DNA of 64,000 nt from Paracoccaceae bacterium (GCA_019090795.1 JAHRVG010000028.1:1-64000); one strand, 5' to 3'. Positions 39,430 through 50,309 are shown, counted from the stretch's first letter. A program made the numbers and translations. Notes: generated by a model from the sequence alone, not told the origin.

Positions 39430-40266
39430 ATGCGCCCTATTTCAGAATTTCCTGCAGCGGTAGCGGCGAGAATCAGCACTGTTTTCACCGATATCGACGA
39501 TACCTTGACGACGGATGGGCAGCTTCCAGCGGTGGCATATGCTGCATTGGAGCAACTTCAGGAGGCGGGAGTCCATGTGGCCGCGATAACCGGGCGCCCG
39601 TCAGGATGGTGCGATATGATCGCGCGGTTATGGCCTGTAAGCGGTGTGGTTGGGGAAAATGGAGCATTTTATTTTTCCTATGACAAGGACACGTACAAAA
39701 TGCGGCGTGTGTATTTTGCCGATGCAGCAACGCGCCGTGCGAACGAGTTGAAGTTGGATCGCATCCGCAGGAGGGTTTTGGCAGAGGTTCCAGGTTGCGC
39801 GATTTCAGCGGATCAACCTTACCGCGAGGCAGATCTGGCCATCGATTTTTGTGAAGATGTGGTTGCATTAGATAAAGATGCCGTTGCAGATATCAAGGCG
39901 ATTTTTGAACAGGAAGGTGCTGTAGCCAAGGTTTCGTCAATCCATGTGAATGGCTGGTTTGGGGATTATGATAAGCTATCAATGTCGCGACGGTTTACGT
40001 CCGATGTATTGGGTTTTGATCTTGATACCGAGAAATCCCGCGTGGTTTTTTGTGGCGATAGCCCAAACGACGCGCCAATGTTCGGCTTTTTTCCCAATTC
40101 CTGCGGCGTCGCCAATGTGCTAGATTTCGCTAATGAATTGGAAGCGGAGCCAACCTGGATAACGGCTAAAAAGGGTGGTGAAGGTTTTGTCCAGATTGCG
40201 CAAGTGCTGCTTGCCGCGCGGGAGGGATTTAAATTCGGCACATCAAACTTCGGCGGCGAAAAATGA
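39430..40266 (+). CDS. HAD-superfamily hydrolase (HAD-IIB type)
   Basis: VFTDIDDTLTTDGQLP; GENGAFYF; VFCGDSPNDAPMF. Confidence 0.8.
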   Translation: MRPISEFPAAVAARISTVFTDIDDTLTTDGQLPAVAYAALEQLQEAGVHVAAITGRPSGWCDMIARLWPVSGVVGENGAFYFSYDKDTYKMRRVYFADAATRRANELKLDRIRRRVLAEVPGCAISADQPYREADLAIDFCEDVVALDKDAVADIKAIFEQEGAVAKVSSIHVNGWFGDYDKLSMSRRFTSDVLGFDLDTEKSRVVFCGDSPNDAPMFGFFPNSCGVANVLDFANELEAEPTWITAKKGGEGFVQIAQVLLAAREGFKFGTSNFGGEK

Positions 40267-40324
40267 TGTTTGTCAGGAAACACCGCGAGATAAAACCGCT
40301 AATAAGGGGCAAATTGCCTCTTCA

Positions 40325-42688
40325 CTAGGGTGCCGCTGAAATATTTCCGTTTGAGCTTTGCGATTTTGACACTGGCTTGGCCTCTCGATCAATATCCTCT
40401 TCTAGAACCACCTCATTTCGCCGTTGCTGCGTTCCGGGCTGCCATTTTGCCAGATGGCCGAGCAGCTTGGTTTTGACAATTGGCTTTGACAGGTAGTCAT
40501 CCATGCCTGCCTTAAGACACAGTTCACGATCACCTTTCATAGCATTGGCCGTCAGGGCGATGATTGGGCAACGGGGCAAACTTAGTTCAGCCTCCATCTG
40601 ACGGATTGCTTTAGTAGCCTCAAGGCCATCCATTCCAGGCATCGACATATCCATCAGGACAATACCCGGTGCAAAGGGAACATAGCTATCACGGGCTTCA
40701 ATTCCGTTTTCAGCAAATAGCAGTTCGACGCCATCCTTTTTTAACATCGTTTTAACGACCAAACGATTGGTTTTGTTGTCTTCGGCAACCAGTAACTTTA
40801 AGCCTGACAAACCGCTTCGGCCCTCGGTTTTTTTAGCGCTATTTGTAGTTTTTTCCAATCTCGCGGGTGTTTTTTCGATCATGAGTGCTGTGGCAATGGC
40901 TGACTTGAGGACAATGGACCGGGTCGGTTTCATCAAGACTGCGGAAAAACCAAACTCCTTCTGGACTTTCGCCTCGTAGGTCTGTTCGACTGAAGAAAGA
41001 AGAATTATCGGAATTTTGCGCAACCCTGGAATGCGCCGAAGGCGCCGTGTCAACTCAAAGCCATCAATGTCGGGCATTTGGAAATCGAGAATTACAAGAT
41101 CAAACGGGTTTTCGTTTCTATCAGTTTTACCAAGTAGATCTAGAGCGGCTACGGCAGAGTCTGCGACTTCGAAACTGGCATTCCAATTGCGCAGTTGCTC
41201 GCTAATAATCATCCGGTTGATCTCTAAATCGTCAACGATCAACACATGTTTTCCTGTTAGGTCAGCTTCCATATTGAAGTCAGTGCTTAGGTTCGCAGTG
41301 CTGCCCTGCAAAGAAAGAAGAATGGTGAAAGTGGATCCTTCTCCGAACTGTGAAACAACGTCAATAGTTCCGCCCATCATTTGAACCAACCGAGTAGAGA
41401 TTGCCAAGCCAAGGCCGGTGCCCTCAAATTTGCGATTGGCTGCACCTTCTACCTGTTCAAACTCGCTGAAAATAGTTTTTAGATTGCTTTCGGGAATTCC
41501 TACTCCGGTGTCCTGAACCGAAATCCGTAGGTTTGTTTTGCCATTCTCTACTTGGCCGCTGGCATTTATAATGACCTGCCCGTCGTGGGTGAATTTTACC
41601 GCGTTACCGATGATATTTGTAACGACCTGCCGAATACGCCCTGCGTCCCCGATGAAAACGCGCGCCAATTCCGGAGCATATCGAAGGCTGACCTCGACAT
41701 TGTTTTGCGCGGCTTTGGAAGCCACAAGCGCCACCACGTCCTCCAATGCCTTGTGCAAGTCGAAAGGCTTATCCTCAAAGGACATTTTGCCCGCTTCGAT
41801 TTTTGAAAAATCAAGGATGTCATTAATGACGGATAATAAAGCCGCACCGGAATTGGCGATAGTTTCTGTGTAAAGCCGCTGGTCGCGATCCAGATTTGTT
41901 TCCAACATCAGTTCTGCCATGCCGATCACGCCGTTCATTGGAGTGCGGATTTCATGGCTCATATTTGCCAGAAATTCGGATTTGGATTTATTGGCGGCCT
42001 CGGCATTTTTCTGGGCGTCACGCAGTGCTACCTCGCGCTGGGTACGTTCGACCAACATATTATCAAGAGTGGTGACAGAGGCGGAAAGGGAAAGGAATTC
42101 CCGAGAGGCAAGGCGAGGTAGTTTTAAATCTGCCCATGGATCGCCTCTCAGGGTGGCAGACATGCGACTGTGAACCACAGAAAGCGGATAGAGGACCAGT
42201 TTATAGGTTAGGAACAGGTAAAGGGCTGTCAGAAATGCCAAGGCCACCGCGGCATAGATACGGGCTTGAGTGACGCTGTTATCAATTTGTAGTAGCCCCC
42301 CCTTATGTGACCATACCACGCTGATACTGCCAAAGACTTCGCCCTGAAAGGTGACGTTCTGCGAGAACTCAGATGCGGTTTCATGAGTCTTGGCCTTGGC
42401 GGGGTAACGGGCAATGATGTCGCCGCCCTCATCAGAGACCGCAATTTCCAGCAACGCAGGATTGCGGGCGACAGCCTGGCCCAGAGCCGTGCCCAATACC
42501 GGTATATCCTCGACGATTATTGCTTCTAGCATTAGGCCATTGAGTAGCGAAATTGTCAGTTCAGCACGCTCTTGCAGTTGGCTTTTCAAGCGAGACGTTT
42601 CAAAATAACGGACAGCTTCCCCCGCCAGCAGGCCAACACAACAGACTGCAAAAAACATGGAAATGGCAATTTGGGTGGAGAGGCGCAT
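40325..42688 (-). CDS. Hybrid sensor histidine kinase with two receiver domains
   Basis: MSHEIRTPMNGVIGMAELML; GTGLGLAISTRLVQMMGG; two receivers VLIVDDLEINRMI, LLVAEDNKTNRLV. Confidence 0.92.
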   Translation of the reverse strand: MRLSTQIAISMFFAVCCVGLLAGEAVRYFETSRLKSQLQERAELTISLLNGLMLEAIIVEDIPVLGTALGQAVARNPALLEIAVSDEGGDIIARYPAKAKTHETASEFSQNVTFQGEVFGSISVVWSHKGGLLQIDNSVTQARIYAAVALAFLTALYLFLTYKLVLYPLSVVHSRMSATLRGDPWADLKLPRLASREFLSLSASVTTLDNMLVERTQREVALRDAQKNAEAANKSKSEFLANMSHEIRTPMNGVIGMAELMLETNLDRDQRLYTETIANSGAALLSVINDILDFSKIEAGKMSFEDKPFDLHKALEDVVALVASKAAQNNVEVSLRYAPELARVFIGDAGRIRQVVTNIIGNAVKFTHDGQVIINASGQVENGKTNLRISVQDTGVGIPESNLKTIFSEFEQVEGAANRKFEGTGLGLAISTRLVQMMGGTIDVVSQFGEGSTFTILLSLQGSTANLSTDFNMEADLTGKHVLIVDDLEINRMIISEQLRNWNASFEVADSAVAALDLLGKTDRNENPFDLVILDFQMPDIDGFELTRRLRRIPGLRKIPIILLSSVEQTYEAKVQKEFGFSAVLMKPTRSIVLKSAIATALMIEKTPARLEKTTNSAKKTEGRSGLSGLKLLVAEDNKTNRLVVKTMLKKDGVELLFAENGIEARDSYVPFAPGIVLMDMSMPGMDGLEATKAIRQMEAELSLPRCPIIALTANAMKGDRELCLKAGMDDYLSKPIVKTKLLGHLAKWQPGTQQRRNEVVLEEDIDREAKPVSKSQSSNGNISAAP

Positions 42689-42731
42689 GTGAAATCTTTC
42701 GTTGAGTATTTAGCCTGACGAGGGAGGAAGA

Positions 42732-43616
42732 CTAACCGCCAAATTCCAAACTACGGATCATTGCTTTGCGGATGGTGATGTAGTCCTTGTCGTTCCCTTC
42801 CAGAAAACCTGATTTACTTACCGATTTCAGAACCTCCTTATCCGTGGTTTCCAGCATGACGCGGCGCATGGTTTCCACAATTGCCGGGTCCAGACCGGCG
42901 CGCGCCAACCAGGGCTTGGTTACATTGTCGAAACTGACCAACTCGCGGATTGGGACATTTTTCTCGACCAACTTGGCAAAAGTACTGGATTTGAGAGCAC
43001 CTGCATCGAAGTCACCAGCGCCAACAGCTGTTCCCACCCGGTCATGGCGCCCAAGGTATTCAAAATATCTCAAGTCTTCGGCGGAGATTCCGACATCCAG
43101 CAATTCACTTTGGGCCAGAAAACGTCCGATGGTCGAGAGTTCGGACCCGAAGGCAAAGCTGCCATTTCTTAGGTCAGCCAGAGAGCTAATTGTGCTATTC
43201 TGATGAACAGCAATTATCCCTTTAAAGGTTTTTTCACCCTTTGAGCTTTCTATTGCAATGATGCTGATACCGTCTTCGGCCTGTTTTGCGGTAACATAGG
43301 AGGCCGGCCCAAAGCGGGCGAAATCGACCTGCCCTTGAACCAAGGCATCAATACCGTCGTTATAGTTTCTCGATATTGCCATGGAGACCGTTACCTGTTC
43401 TCCGAGGCGCTCGGACATGGCACCGGCTAGGTAGGTTAGAAACGGTTTGAATTTCCGAACCGTTGTGGTTGGCTTGTCTGCGGTATAGGTGCCAAATATC
43501 AGGTTTAATTCGGCACCCCCGGGCGAAGCTGTGAACAGTGCTGCAAGTGCTACAGACGCAATTGCTATGAACAGCGAGGGGGTAGGGGGCATGGTGAGCA
43601 GTCTCCAGAAAAGCAC
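42732..43616 (-). CDS. PhnD/PtxB-like periplasmic substrate-binding protein
   Basis: NLIFGTYTADKPTTTVRKFKPFLTYLAGAMSERLG...DFARFGPASYVTAKQ. Confidence 0.8.
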   Translation of the reverse strand: MLFWRLLTMPPTPSLFIAIASVALAALFTASPGGAELNLIFGTYTADKPTTTVRKFKPFLTYLAGAMSERLGEQVTVSMAISRNYNDGIDALVQGQVDFARFGPASYVTAKQAEDGISIIAIESSKGEKTFKGIIAVHQNSTISSLADLRNGSFAFGSELSTIGRFLAQSELLDVGISAEDLRYFEYLGRHDRVGTAVGAGDFDAGALKSSTFAKLVEKNVPIRELVSFDNVTKPWLARAGLDPAIVETMRRVMLETTDKEVLKSVSKSGFLEGNDKDYITIRKAMIRSLEFGG

Positions 43617-43934
43617 GTAGCCCTAAGGGAGCGTGCCAAAATTGTGCGAACTGTCTTAATACTCGGTGGGAAAAGCTAATATTTTACGAACCAGCCAACC
43701 AATCGGATGTCAAATTGAATGAAATGCCATCTATTTGACGGAAGCGTCAGAGATTAGGCTTGGAAATCATTTTCTTAAGCTGGATAGTGCTATTTAGGAA
43801 GGCGACGCAATTCACGATGCGGGGCTGAAAATGGTTTGCACTACCCCAAGAACTTCCTGAGGTATGTTTTGCAGTGGTTCTGTTAGGAACCTGCGTTATA
43901 CATCCCTTATTAATTGTTCTGCTAGGAGGCAGAG

Positions 43935-44813
43935 ATGCAATCTCAACCCGACAAACTCCGCGCCCTTTTGACCGAAGATCAGATCATTGTGATGCCCTGT
44001 TGCTTTGATCCGCTTTCAGCCAAGTTAATTGCACAAGAAGGGTTTCCACTGACTTTCATGTCCGGTTTTGCCGCCTCTGCTGCGCGGCTGGGGATGCCGG
44101 ACACGGGGTTGATGTCTTATGGCGAGGTGATCGACCAAGGACGTAACATTTGTAGTGCTGTTAACATCCCTGTCATCGGGGACGGTGATACGGGATATGG
44201 CAATGCGCTGAACGTGCGGCGCACGGTGCAGGGGTTCGCAGCGGCGGGATTTGCTGCGGTGATGATCGAGGATCAGGTTGCGCCAAAACGCTGTGGCCAC
44301 ACTGCGGGCAAGGCTGTGGTTGGGCGCGAGGAAGCTTTTGAGCGCATTCAGGCCGCTGTTGATGCGCGCGCCGAGGGCAGCGATATCCTGATCCTGGCCC
44401 GCACTGATGCGCGTCATGGGCATGGCTTGGACGAAGCCATTTACCGTGCTCAGCGTTTCCACGAAATCGGCGCGGATATTTTGTTTGTCGAAGCTCCGCG
44501 CAGCGAGGAAGAGATGCGCATGATTTGTGATCAACTGCCCGGCCCGAAAATGGCCAATCTAGTGGAAGGTGGCCTGACCCCATATTTGCCGCCTGCTGAA
44601 TTGCAAGAGATCGGCTTTGCGATTGTGGCTTATCCAATCGCCCTGTTATCTGCTGCAATGCAGGCGATGACCACAGCGTTGCAGCAATTTAAAACCGGGG
44701 TGGCAGCACCGGAAATCCTGATGCCGTTTGATGAAATGAAAACCCGCATTGGGTTTGATGATTACTTTGAAGCCGAGAAAAAATACGCAAGGCGACTTTC
44801 TCAAAAGGACTGA
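43935..44813 (+). CDS. Isocitrate lyase/PEP mutase family protein
   Basis: DGDTGYGNALNVRRTVQGFAAAGFAAVMIEDQVAPKRCGHTAGK. Confidence 0.9.
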   Translation: MQSQPDKLRALLTEDQIIVMPCCFDPLSAKLIAQEGFPLTFMSGFAASAARLGMPDTGLMSYGEVIDQGRNICSAVNIPVIGDGDTGYGNALNVRRTVQGFAAAGFAAVMIEDQVAPKRCGHTAGKAVVGREEAFERIQAAVDARAEGSDILILARTDARHGHGLDEAIYRAQRFHEIGADILFVEAPRSEEEMRMICDQLPGPKMANLVEGGLTPYLPPAELQEIGFAIVAYPIALLSAAMQAMTTALQQFKTGVAAPEILMPFDEMKTRIGFDDYFEAEKKYARRLSQKD

Positions 44814-44891
44814 ACGCCAACGCCCTAAGGTTTGGCATTTACGAGGCTCGCCACTTATGTATGCTTTGGGAAACTGAGGTGGGCGGCTGTT

Positions 44892-45491
44892 ATGGACGGA
44901 AATAATCAGGATATAGATAACTTGATCCAGCTTTTGGCTAAACTGCCGGGGTTGGGGCCGCGCTCGGCGCGCCGTGCGGTTTTGCATCTGATCAAGAAGC
45001 GGACGTTGCTGCTGACGCCGATGGCGGATGCGATGTTTGCTGTTGCCACCACGGCGCGGGAATGTCTGGTGTGTGGCAACATCGGCACGGCAGACCGCTG
45101 TGATATTTGCGAGGCCCCCAAGCGGGCACAGGGGCAAATTTGTGTGGTCGAGGATGTGGCGGATCTCTGGGCAATGGAACGCTCAAATGTGTTCAAGGGG
45201 CGCTATCATGTCTTGGGCGGATCCCTGTCGGCGCTTGATGGAATCGGCCCAGAGGAATTGCGCATTCCCCAGTTGATTGATCGCGTGGCAAAAGAGGAAA
45301 TCACCGAAGTAATTTTCGCCCTGAATGCCACCGTTGATGGACAGACTACGGCGCATTACATTGCTGATCAGCTGGAGCACCTGAATGTGGCTGTTACGTC
45401 GCTTGCACAGGGGGTGCCGATCGGGGGAGAGCTGGATTATCTGGATGACGGAACGATTTCAGCAGCCCTGAAAGCACGTAAATCTGTTTGA
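44892..45491 (+). CDS. recR: Recombination mediator RecR
   Basis: [27 protein letters not shown]4 zinc motif; [26 protein letters not shown]. Confidence 0.95.
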   Translation: MDGNNQDIDNLIQLLAKLPGLGPRSARRAVLHLIKKRTLLLTPMADAMFAVATTARECLVCGNIGTADRCDICEAPKRAQGQICVVEDVADLWAMERSNVFKGRYHVLGGSLSALDGIGPEELRIPQLIDRVAKEEITEVIFALNATVDGQTTAHYIADQLEHLNVAVTSLAQGVPIGGELDYLDDGTISAALKARKSV

Positions 45492-45525
45492 GCGAAGGCG
45501 GGGGGCCACCCCGGGTTTCAGATTG

Positions 45526-46377
45526 CTAAGGCGCAACTCCGTTGGCAGCCAACCACGCTTGCCATTGTTCGGCCGAACCTTTGAAGGCATTGATATCCGC
45601 GTCCCCTTCAATGCCGGGTACAACGCCAGTACTGGTGTATTGCCAGAAAGCCCATTTTCGGCCCGGGTATCGGTCGCTTGGATGATCGGCAACCGAACGC
45701 AGCCAGAAATCGTACCCCGATACCCGCCACAGTTGGTTGTCTTGATAATAATCGGGGGTGGCGTAGATCACCGGGCGTTTGCCGTAATGCTTGCTGATAC
45801 GTTCTAAGAACACTCGCATTTCGCGGCGTACCTTGCTCGGCTCCGGGCGTAGTTTGCAACTGGGGGAGCGCGGGTTCCATTCGATGTCGAGAACCGGCGG
45901 CAACATTTTTGCATCGCGCGGAACGTTGCGGATGAACCAGCGCGCTTGCTCGGCGGCGGTTCTGCAGAAGTAATAGTAATGATAAGCCCCGCGCAATACA
46001 CCTGCACGGCGTGCGGCGCGCCAGTTCTCCGTAAAACGCTCATCCAGATGATCGCCACCTTCGGTTGCCTTGATGTAGGCAAAAGACACATTTGCGCGGC
46101 GGACTTGTTCCCAGTCTATCCGGTTTTGATACCGTGCCACGTCTATGCCATGAATTGCATAAGTCCAGGGTTTACGGGCGGTCCATTCATAGGGATCAGA
46201 ATCGCCAAATTGCGGTGCGGGCCGGTTTGTGATGCTCTTGGACGCGGCTGTCTGTATCACTGGGGTGGAGGGCGCAGTGCAAGCCGTTACAAAAACGGCA
46301 ATCAAAAGGGCAACAAAAACACGCAATTGGACACCTGCTGAAAACGGTACAGTTGGACTCAGGTTAGACCAGCGCAC
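45526..46377 (-). CDS. GH25 family lysozyme lipoprotein
   Basis: Lipobox FVTACT; HGIDVARYQNRIDWEQV...FAYIKATEG...GAYHYYYF. Confidence 0.88.
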   Translation of the reverse strand: MRWSNLSPTVPFSAGVQLRVFVALLIAVFVTACTAPSTPVIQTAASKSITNRPAPQFGDSDPYEWTARKPWTYAIHGIDVARYQNRIDWEQVRRANVSFAYIKATEGGDHLDERFTENWRAARRAGVLRGAYHYYYFCRTAAEQARWFIRNVPRDAKMLPPVLDIEWNPRSPSCKLRPEPSKVRREMRVFLERISKHYGKRPVIYATPDYYQDNQLWRVSGYDFWLRSVADHPSDRYPGRKWAFWQYTSTGVVPGIEGDADINAFKGSAEQWQAWLAANGVAP

Positions 46378-46563
46378 GAAGAAATTCGCCTAAAAAGAGA
46401 GGGGAGGCCGGAATGGTGCTGGTTTCCGCTTGTCCTATGCCCGAACAACTCGGCAACACCCCGTGTTGTTGCTACAGTGATCATACAGTTACCCATTGCA
46501 ATTATGCCGTTTTCAATCAAGGTAACGCCAGTACCGTTTTTACCAGTTCCTTTGGCCTCCTGG

Positions 46564-47598
46564 ATGTCTAGAAAAAACACAATCCTCGTAACCGGTGGTT
46601 CCGGTTTTATCGCTAAACACATTATCCGCCAATTGCTGGATGAGGGTTATCGCGTGCGGGCCTCTGTACGGTCGGCTGCACGTGAAAACGAGGTTAGACT
46701 GGCGGTCGGGCAAAACATCAAAGAAACCGTCGATCTGGAGAAGATGCTGAATTTTGTGCATCTGGATTTGAATTCGGACGAGGGATGGCAAGAGGCCCTG
46801 CAAGGGGTTGGGGCATTGATACATACGGCTTCTCCGTTTCCGATGAACCAGCCAACAAACGAGGATGACGTGATACGGCCAGCTGTTGAAGGCACGCTAA
46901 GGGCGCTTCGTGCTTCCCATGATGCGGGAGTCGAGCGGGTGGTCATGACCTCTTCAATTGTGGCAATTATCCACAAGCGATTGGCTGCCGGGCGTTCGCG
47001 TTACAATGAGGCCGACTGGACAGACTTGAATTCGCCACAGGCAACGGCCTATTCAAAATCAAAAACCCTGGCCGAGAAAGCCGCCTGGTCTTTTACGCGC
47101 GAGCATCCGGAGATGAAGCTGACCGTGATCAATCCTGGGTTGGTTCTGGGGCCGGCTCTGGATGGAAAAATAGGTACGTCGCTGAAGGTTATTCAACGCC
47201 TGTTGAGCGGTAAAGACCCGCTGGTACCGCAAATTGGGTTTGCTATCGTGGATGTGCGGGATGTGGCCACCATGCATGTGCGTGCTTTGCAACGGCCCGA
47301 AAGTGCGGGGTCTCGGTTCATTGCCACCGAGAGATTTATCTGGATGCGGGATATGGCTGCAATACTGAAAGCCGAATACAGTGAGCGCCGGATCCCCACC
47401 CGTTTGGCACCGGATTTCCTGATCAAGTTGATCGCCCTGTTTGACAGGACGATGCAATCCGCGGTTCCAATGCTGGGGGTTGAGCAACATCTTGATAACA
47501 CGGCCGCCAGCGAAGTTTTGGGCATGGAGTTTATCGAGGCTCGACAAGCTGTCAAAACCTCAGCCGCCAGTCTTATTCGCGATCATTTGGTGGATTAA
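46564..47598 (+). CDS. NAD-dependent epimerase/dihydroflavonol-4-reductase-like extended SDR
   Basis: ILVTGGSGFIAKHIIRQLLDEGYRVRASVR; YSKSKTLAEKAAW. Confidence 0.88.
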   Translation: MSRKNTILVTGGSGFIAKHIIRQLLDEGYRVRASVRSAARENEVRLAVGQNIKETVDLEKMLNFVHLDLNSDEGWQEALQGVGALIHTASPFPMNQPTNEDDVIRPAVEGTLRALRASHDAGVERVVMTSSIVAIIHKRLAAGRSRYNEADWTDLNSPQATAYSKSKTLAEKAAWSFTREHPEMKLTVINPGLVLGPALDGKIGTSLKVIQRLLSGKDPLVPQIGFAIVDVRDVATMHVRALQRPESAGSRFIATERFIWMRDMAAILKAEYSERRIPTRLAPDFLIKLIALFDRTMQSAVPMLGVEQHLDNTAASEVLGMEFIEARQAVKTSAASLIRDHLVD

Positions 47599-47655
47599 AA
47601 ATCGATTCTCCCTTTTTTTTACCTGAAGTACATGCAGGTTTAGGCTGACAAGAAA

Positions 47656-48819
47656 ATGACTCCAGAAATATCCAACCCCGCGCCCCAATGGCTTTTGCGT
47701 TTGTGTTTTCTTGCGCTGTTTTTTGCGGTGGTGCGCAATCTGTTACCGCCGAATGCTTTCACCGCAACGGTATTGTTGTTTGACTATGAGTTTGGCTTGA
47801 TCCGGCGTGGCTTGATCGGCGAAATTGCCAATCTGTTTTGGGGGGATACGGTTTCGCGCGGCGAAGTTTTCCTGCTTACTGTTGTTACCACCCTGTTTGG
47901 CGTCATTGCTGCTGTTTTGCTGTTCTTCCGACGCTTCCCCCAAACAATAGCGGGGGTTTTGCTGCTGGTTCTTGTCTTCAGCTCTTTTGCCTTTGCCGCG
48001 ATTATTGCCAGCACCGGATACATAGACCTTGTGCTGATCGGCTTGGTTTGTCTGTCCCTGTTCAGCAGCCCGGCAAAGGCCAGCGGAATTGCCATGCGCC
48101 TTGCTGTATGCGCCCTTGGTATGATGATGCACGAAGTGATGTTGCCCTATTTCACTGTGTTCTTTGCTTTTGACATCTGGATTTCCCGACCCACGCAAAA
48201 GTTCCTGCCCCGTGCGTCCCTGTCCATTTTTCCAATGGTTGCCAGTTTGGTTGCTTTGCTGGTGCTGATAAACTGGGGCCAGTTGCCGGATGCGGAAATC
48301 GCACAATTTCTGCAGTACATAGATTTGAAGTCTGAATTCACCGCTGAACCAGAGGCAACCATTGTGATGGAGCGCACAATCGGGGATAACCTGCAGGTGA
48401 TGGCGCAAAAGCGGCAGATGATGGATTACCGCTCTTGGGTTCTGTTTGATGGCCTTAGCCTGTTTGCCATGACGCTTTGGGTGCTTTGGTTAAACTTCAA
48501 ACTGCTGCGCCCTGATGCGGATATGGTTACACGCATGTTGCTGGTGGCGGCAATTCTCGCACCGCTGAGCTTGAACCTCATAGCCTTTGACGTGGTCCGT
48601 TTCGGCGCTATGTCGGTTTTTGTCGGATTCCTTGCCATAAGCAGCCAGTTGCGCGCCGACGCCGAAGTTCAGCACCGGTTGTCCGATTTGATGTCATGGC
48701 CCCTGTTCGTGACCGTGCTGCTGATTAACCTGAATATCGCGGTCAACCAGATGAACACCGGCGAGGGCCACCAAGGGCTGTTTCCATGGGTGTTGGTTGA
48801 ACAATTAGGCTGGTTGTAG
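47656..48819 (+). CDS. Polytopic membrane protein of unknown function
   Basis: Many hydrophobic segments across 387 aa. Confidence 0.6.
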   Translation: MTPEISNPAPQWLLRLCFLALFFAVVRNLLPPNAFTATVLLFDYEFGLIRRGLIGEIANLFWGDTVSRGEVFLLTVVTTLFGVIAAVLLFFRRFPQTIAGVLLLVLVFSSFAFAAIIASTGYIDLVLIGLVCLSLFSSPAKASGIAMRLAVCALGMMMHEVMLPYFTVFFAFDIWISRPTQKFLPRASLSIFPMVASLVALLVLINWGQLPDAEIAQFLQYIDLKSEFTAEPEATIVMERTIGDNLQVMAQKRQMMDYRSWVLFDGLSLFAMTLWVLWLNFKLLRPDADMVTRMLLVAAILAPLSLNLIAFDVVRFGAMSVFVGFLAISSQLRADAEVQHRLSDLMSWPLFVTVLLINLNIAVNQMNTGEGHQGLFPWVLVEQLGWL

Positions 48820-48999
48820 CAGCAGCGAAATAACCAGTGTGCTGACCATTTGGTTGATAAGGAATAGCCACAGTAGGGCTGAATTCGGACCCAAGGTTAT
48901 CCGGAAACGCATTCGCGGGGTAAAACTGTCGCAAACAGATAAGTTACCCTTGCAACCTGCCGTCTTTCCCACTAATCCAAGCCACGTTATCTGGCCTTT

Positions 49000-49075
49000 A
49001 GGGGTTTAGCTCAGTTGGTAGAGCATCGGTCTCCAAAACCGAGGGTCGTGGGTTCGAGTCCCTCAGCCCCTGCCA
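49000..49075 (+). tRNA. tRNA-Trp (anticodon CCA)
   Basis: AGGGGTTTAGCTCAGTTGGTAGAGCATCGGTCTCCAAAACCGAGGGTCGTGGGTTCGAGTCCCTCAGCCCCTGCCA; complete cloverleaf, encoded CCA. Confidence 0.95.
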
Positions 49076-49183
49076 GATAACCTGATTTTCCTTTTCAGTG
49101 CGTATGTTGGCAGAGAATATCTGGCCCAATTATGAGCTTTGAGGATTCAGGGCGTCTCGGTATTTCCGAAACGCCCAAATGAT

Positions 49184-50287
49184 TTATCCACGCATCATGT
49201 CCCATTCCATGATTTTGACGCCGACGATACCGCCGATGATGATGAACGCCAGTGTGATGAATGATCCGGCGGCGAGAGTGGACAGGCCGGTCATGCCTTG
49301 GCCGATGGTGCACCCCAAGGATAGCACGGCACCGATACCCATCAGTGCGGCGCCCAGCATATTGCGTACCGCGTCACCTGAGTTGGCGAAGGTTGCGAGA
49401 TGGAATTTGCCCTTGGAAATGGCGCCAACAAACCCGCCAAGCAGCACGCCGATCAAGGTGACAACGCCAAATCCGGGCGCGCCCAATGCGGTGTAGCGCA
49501 TCAAATAGTCCAGCACGTCGCCGGAAGGGCGCGCGAAGCTGAGCGAGATCAGCGCGACAGGCACATCTGCGAAATCGTCTTGGGCCAGTGCGGTCAGCAA
49601 CCAGCCAGCGGTGACGCAGAGGCCAAGAGCCACGCCCGCGAAGATGTGGTTGGGGGATTTGCGGAATTCAGTACTCATGAAGCAATAGCCAAGGAGCGCG
49701 ACCAGAACGACAGCGAGGGAAACAGTGCGAGCCATGTCGTAATCCATGCCTGTCAGGCCTGCCAAGATATCGCCAAGGCCCTGGTATTCGATGTCCATGT
49801 CCGCCAGATTGATGGTGGAGGGCCCAAACAGGGCCACACGGACCGGGCCAAGCAAGCCGCCAATGGTCATGAAGCCGAACAGACCTGCGATGATCAGAAC
49901 AACAAGGGAGCGCAGGTCTCCTGCGCCGGTACGCACCAGGTTTTTCGACAGGCAACCGCCTGCGTAAACCATGCCAATACCAAATATCAAACCTCCGACG
50001 ATGTTGCCCAGCCAATTGAACTGAGGAGCCAAGAACTGCGAGGTGGTGAAATCAGCGACTTCCATAGAAGTCAGGATTGCGACACCGATGATGCTGACAG
50101 CACCGCCCAACAGCCACGACCGCAGTCGGCGATAATCGCCAAAGGACATAATGTCGTTGATCGATCCCATGGTGCAAAAATTGGTGATGTAGACGATGTA
50201 ACCAAACACCACCCCAATCAGCAATCCCCCCCAGCCGATATAAAACGCGGGGTCTTCGACCACCATTTCTTTCCAAGTGTCGATCAT
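49184..50287 (-). CDS. YeeE/YedE family sulfur-compound transporter
   Basis: FGIGMVYAGGCLSKNLVRTGAGDLRSL; SLGCTIGQGMTGLSTLAAGSF. Confidence 0.88.
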   Translation of the reverse strand: MIDTWKEMVVEDPAFYIGWGGLLIGVVFGYIVYITNFCTMGSINDIMSFGDYRRLRSWLLGGAVSIIGVAILTSMEVADFTTSQFLAPQFNWLGNIVGGLIFGIGMVYAGGCLSKNLVRTGAGDLRSLVVLIIAGLFGFMTIGGLLGPVRVALFGPSTINLADMDIEYQGLGDILAGLTGMDYDMARTVSLAVVLVALLGYCFMSTEFRKSPNHIFAGVALGLCVTAGWLLTALAQDDFADVPVALISLSFARPSGDVLDYLMRYTALGAPGFGVVTLIGVLLGGFVGAISKGKFHLATFANSGDAVRNMLGAALMGIGAVLSLGCTIGQGMTGLSTLAAGSFITLAFIIIGGIVGVKIMEWDMMRG

Positions 50288-50309
50288 TTCTTGCTCCCCT
50301 TTGTTGTAT

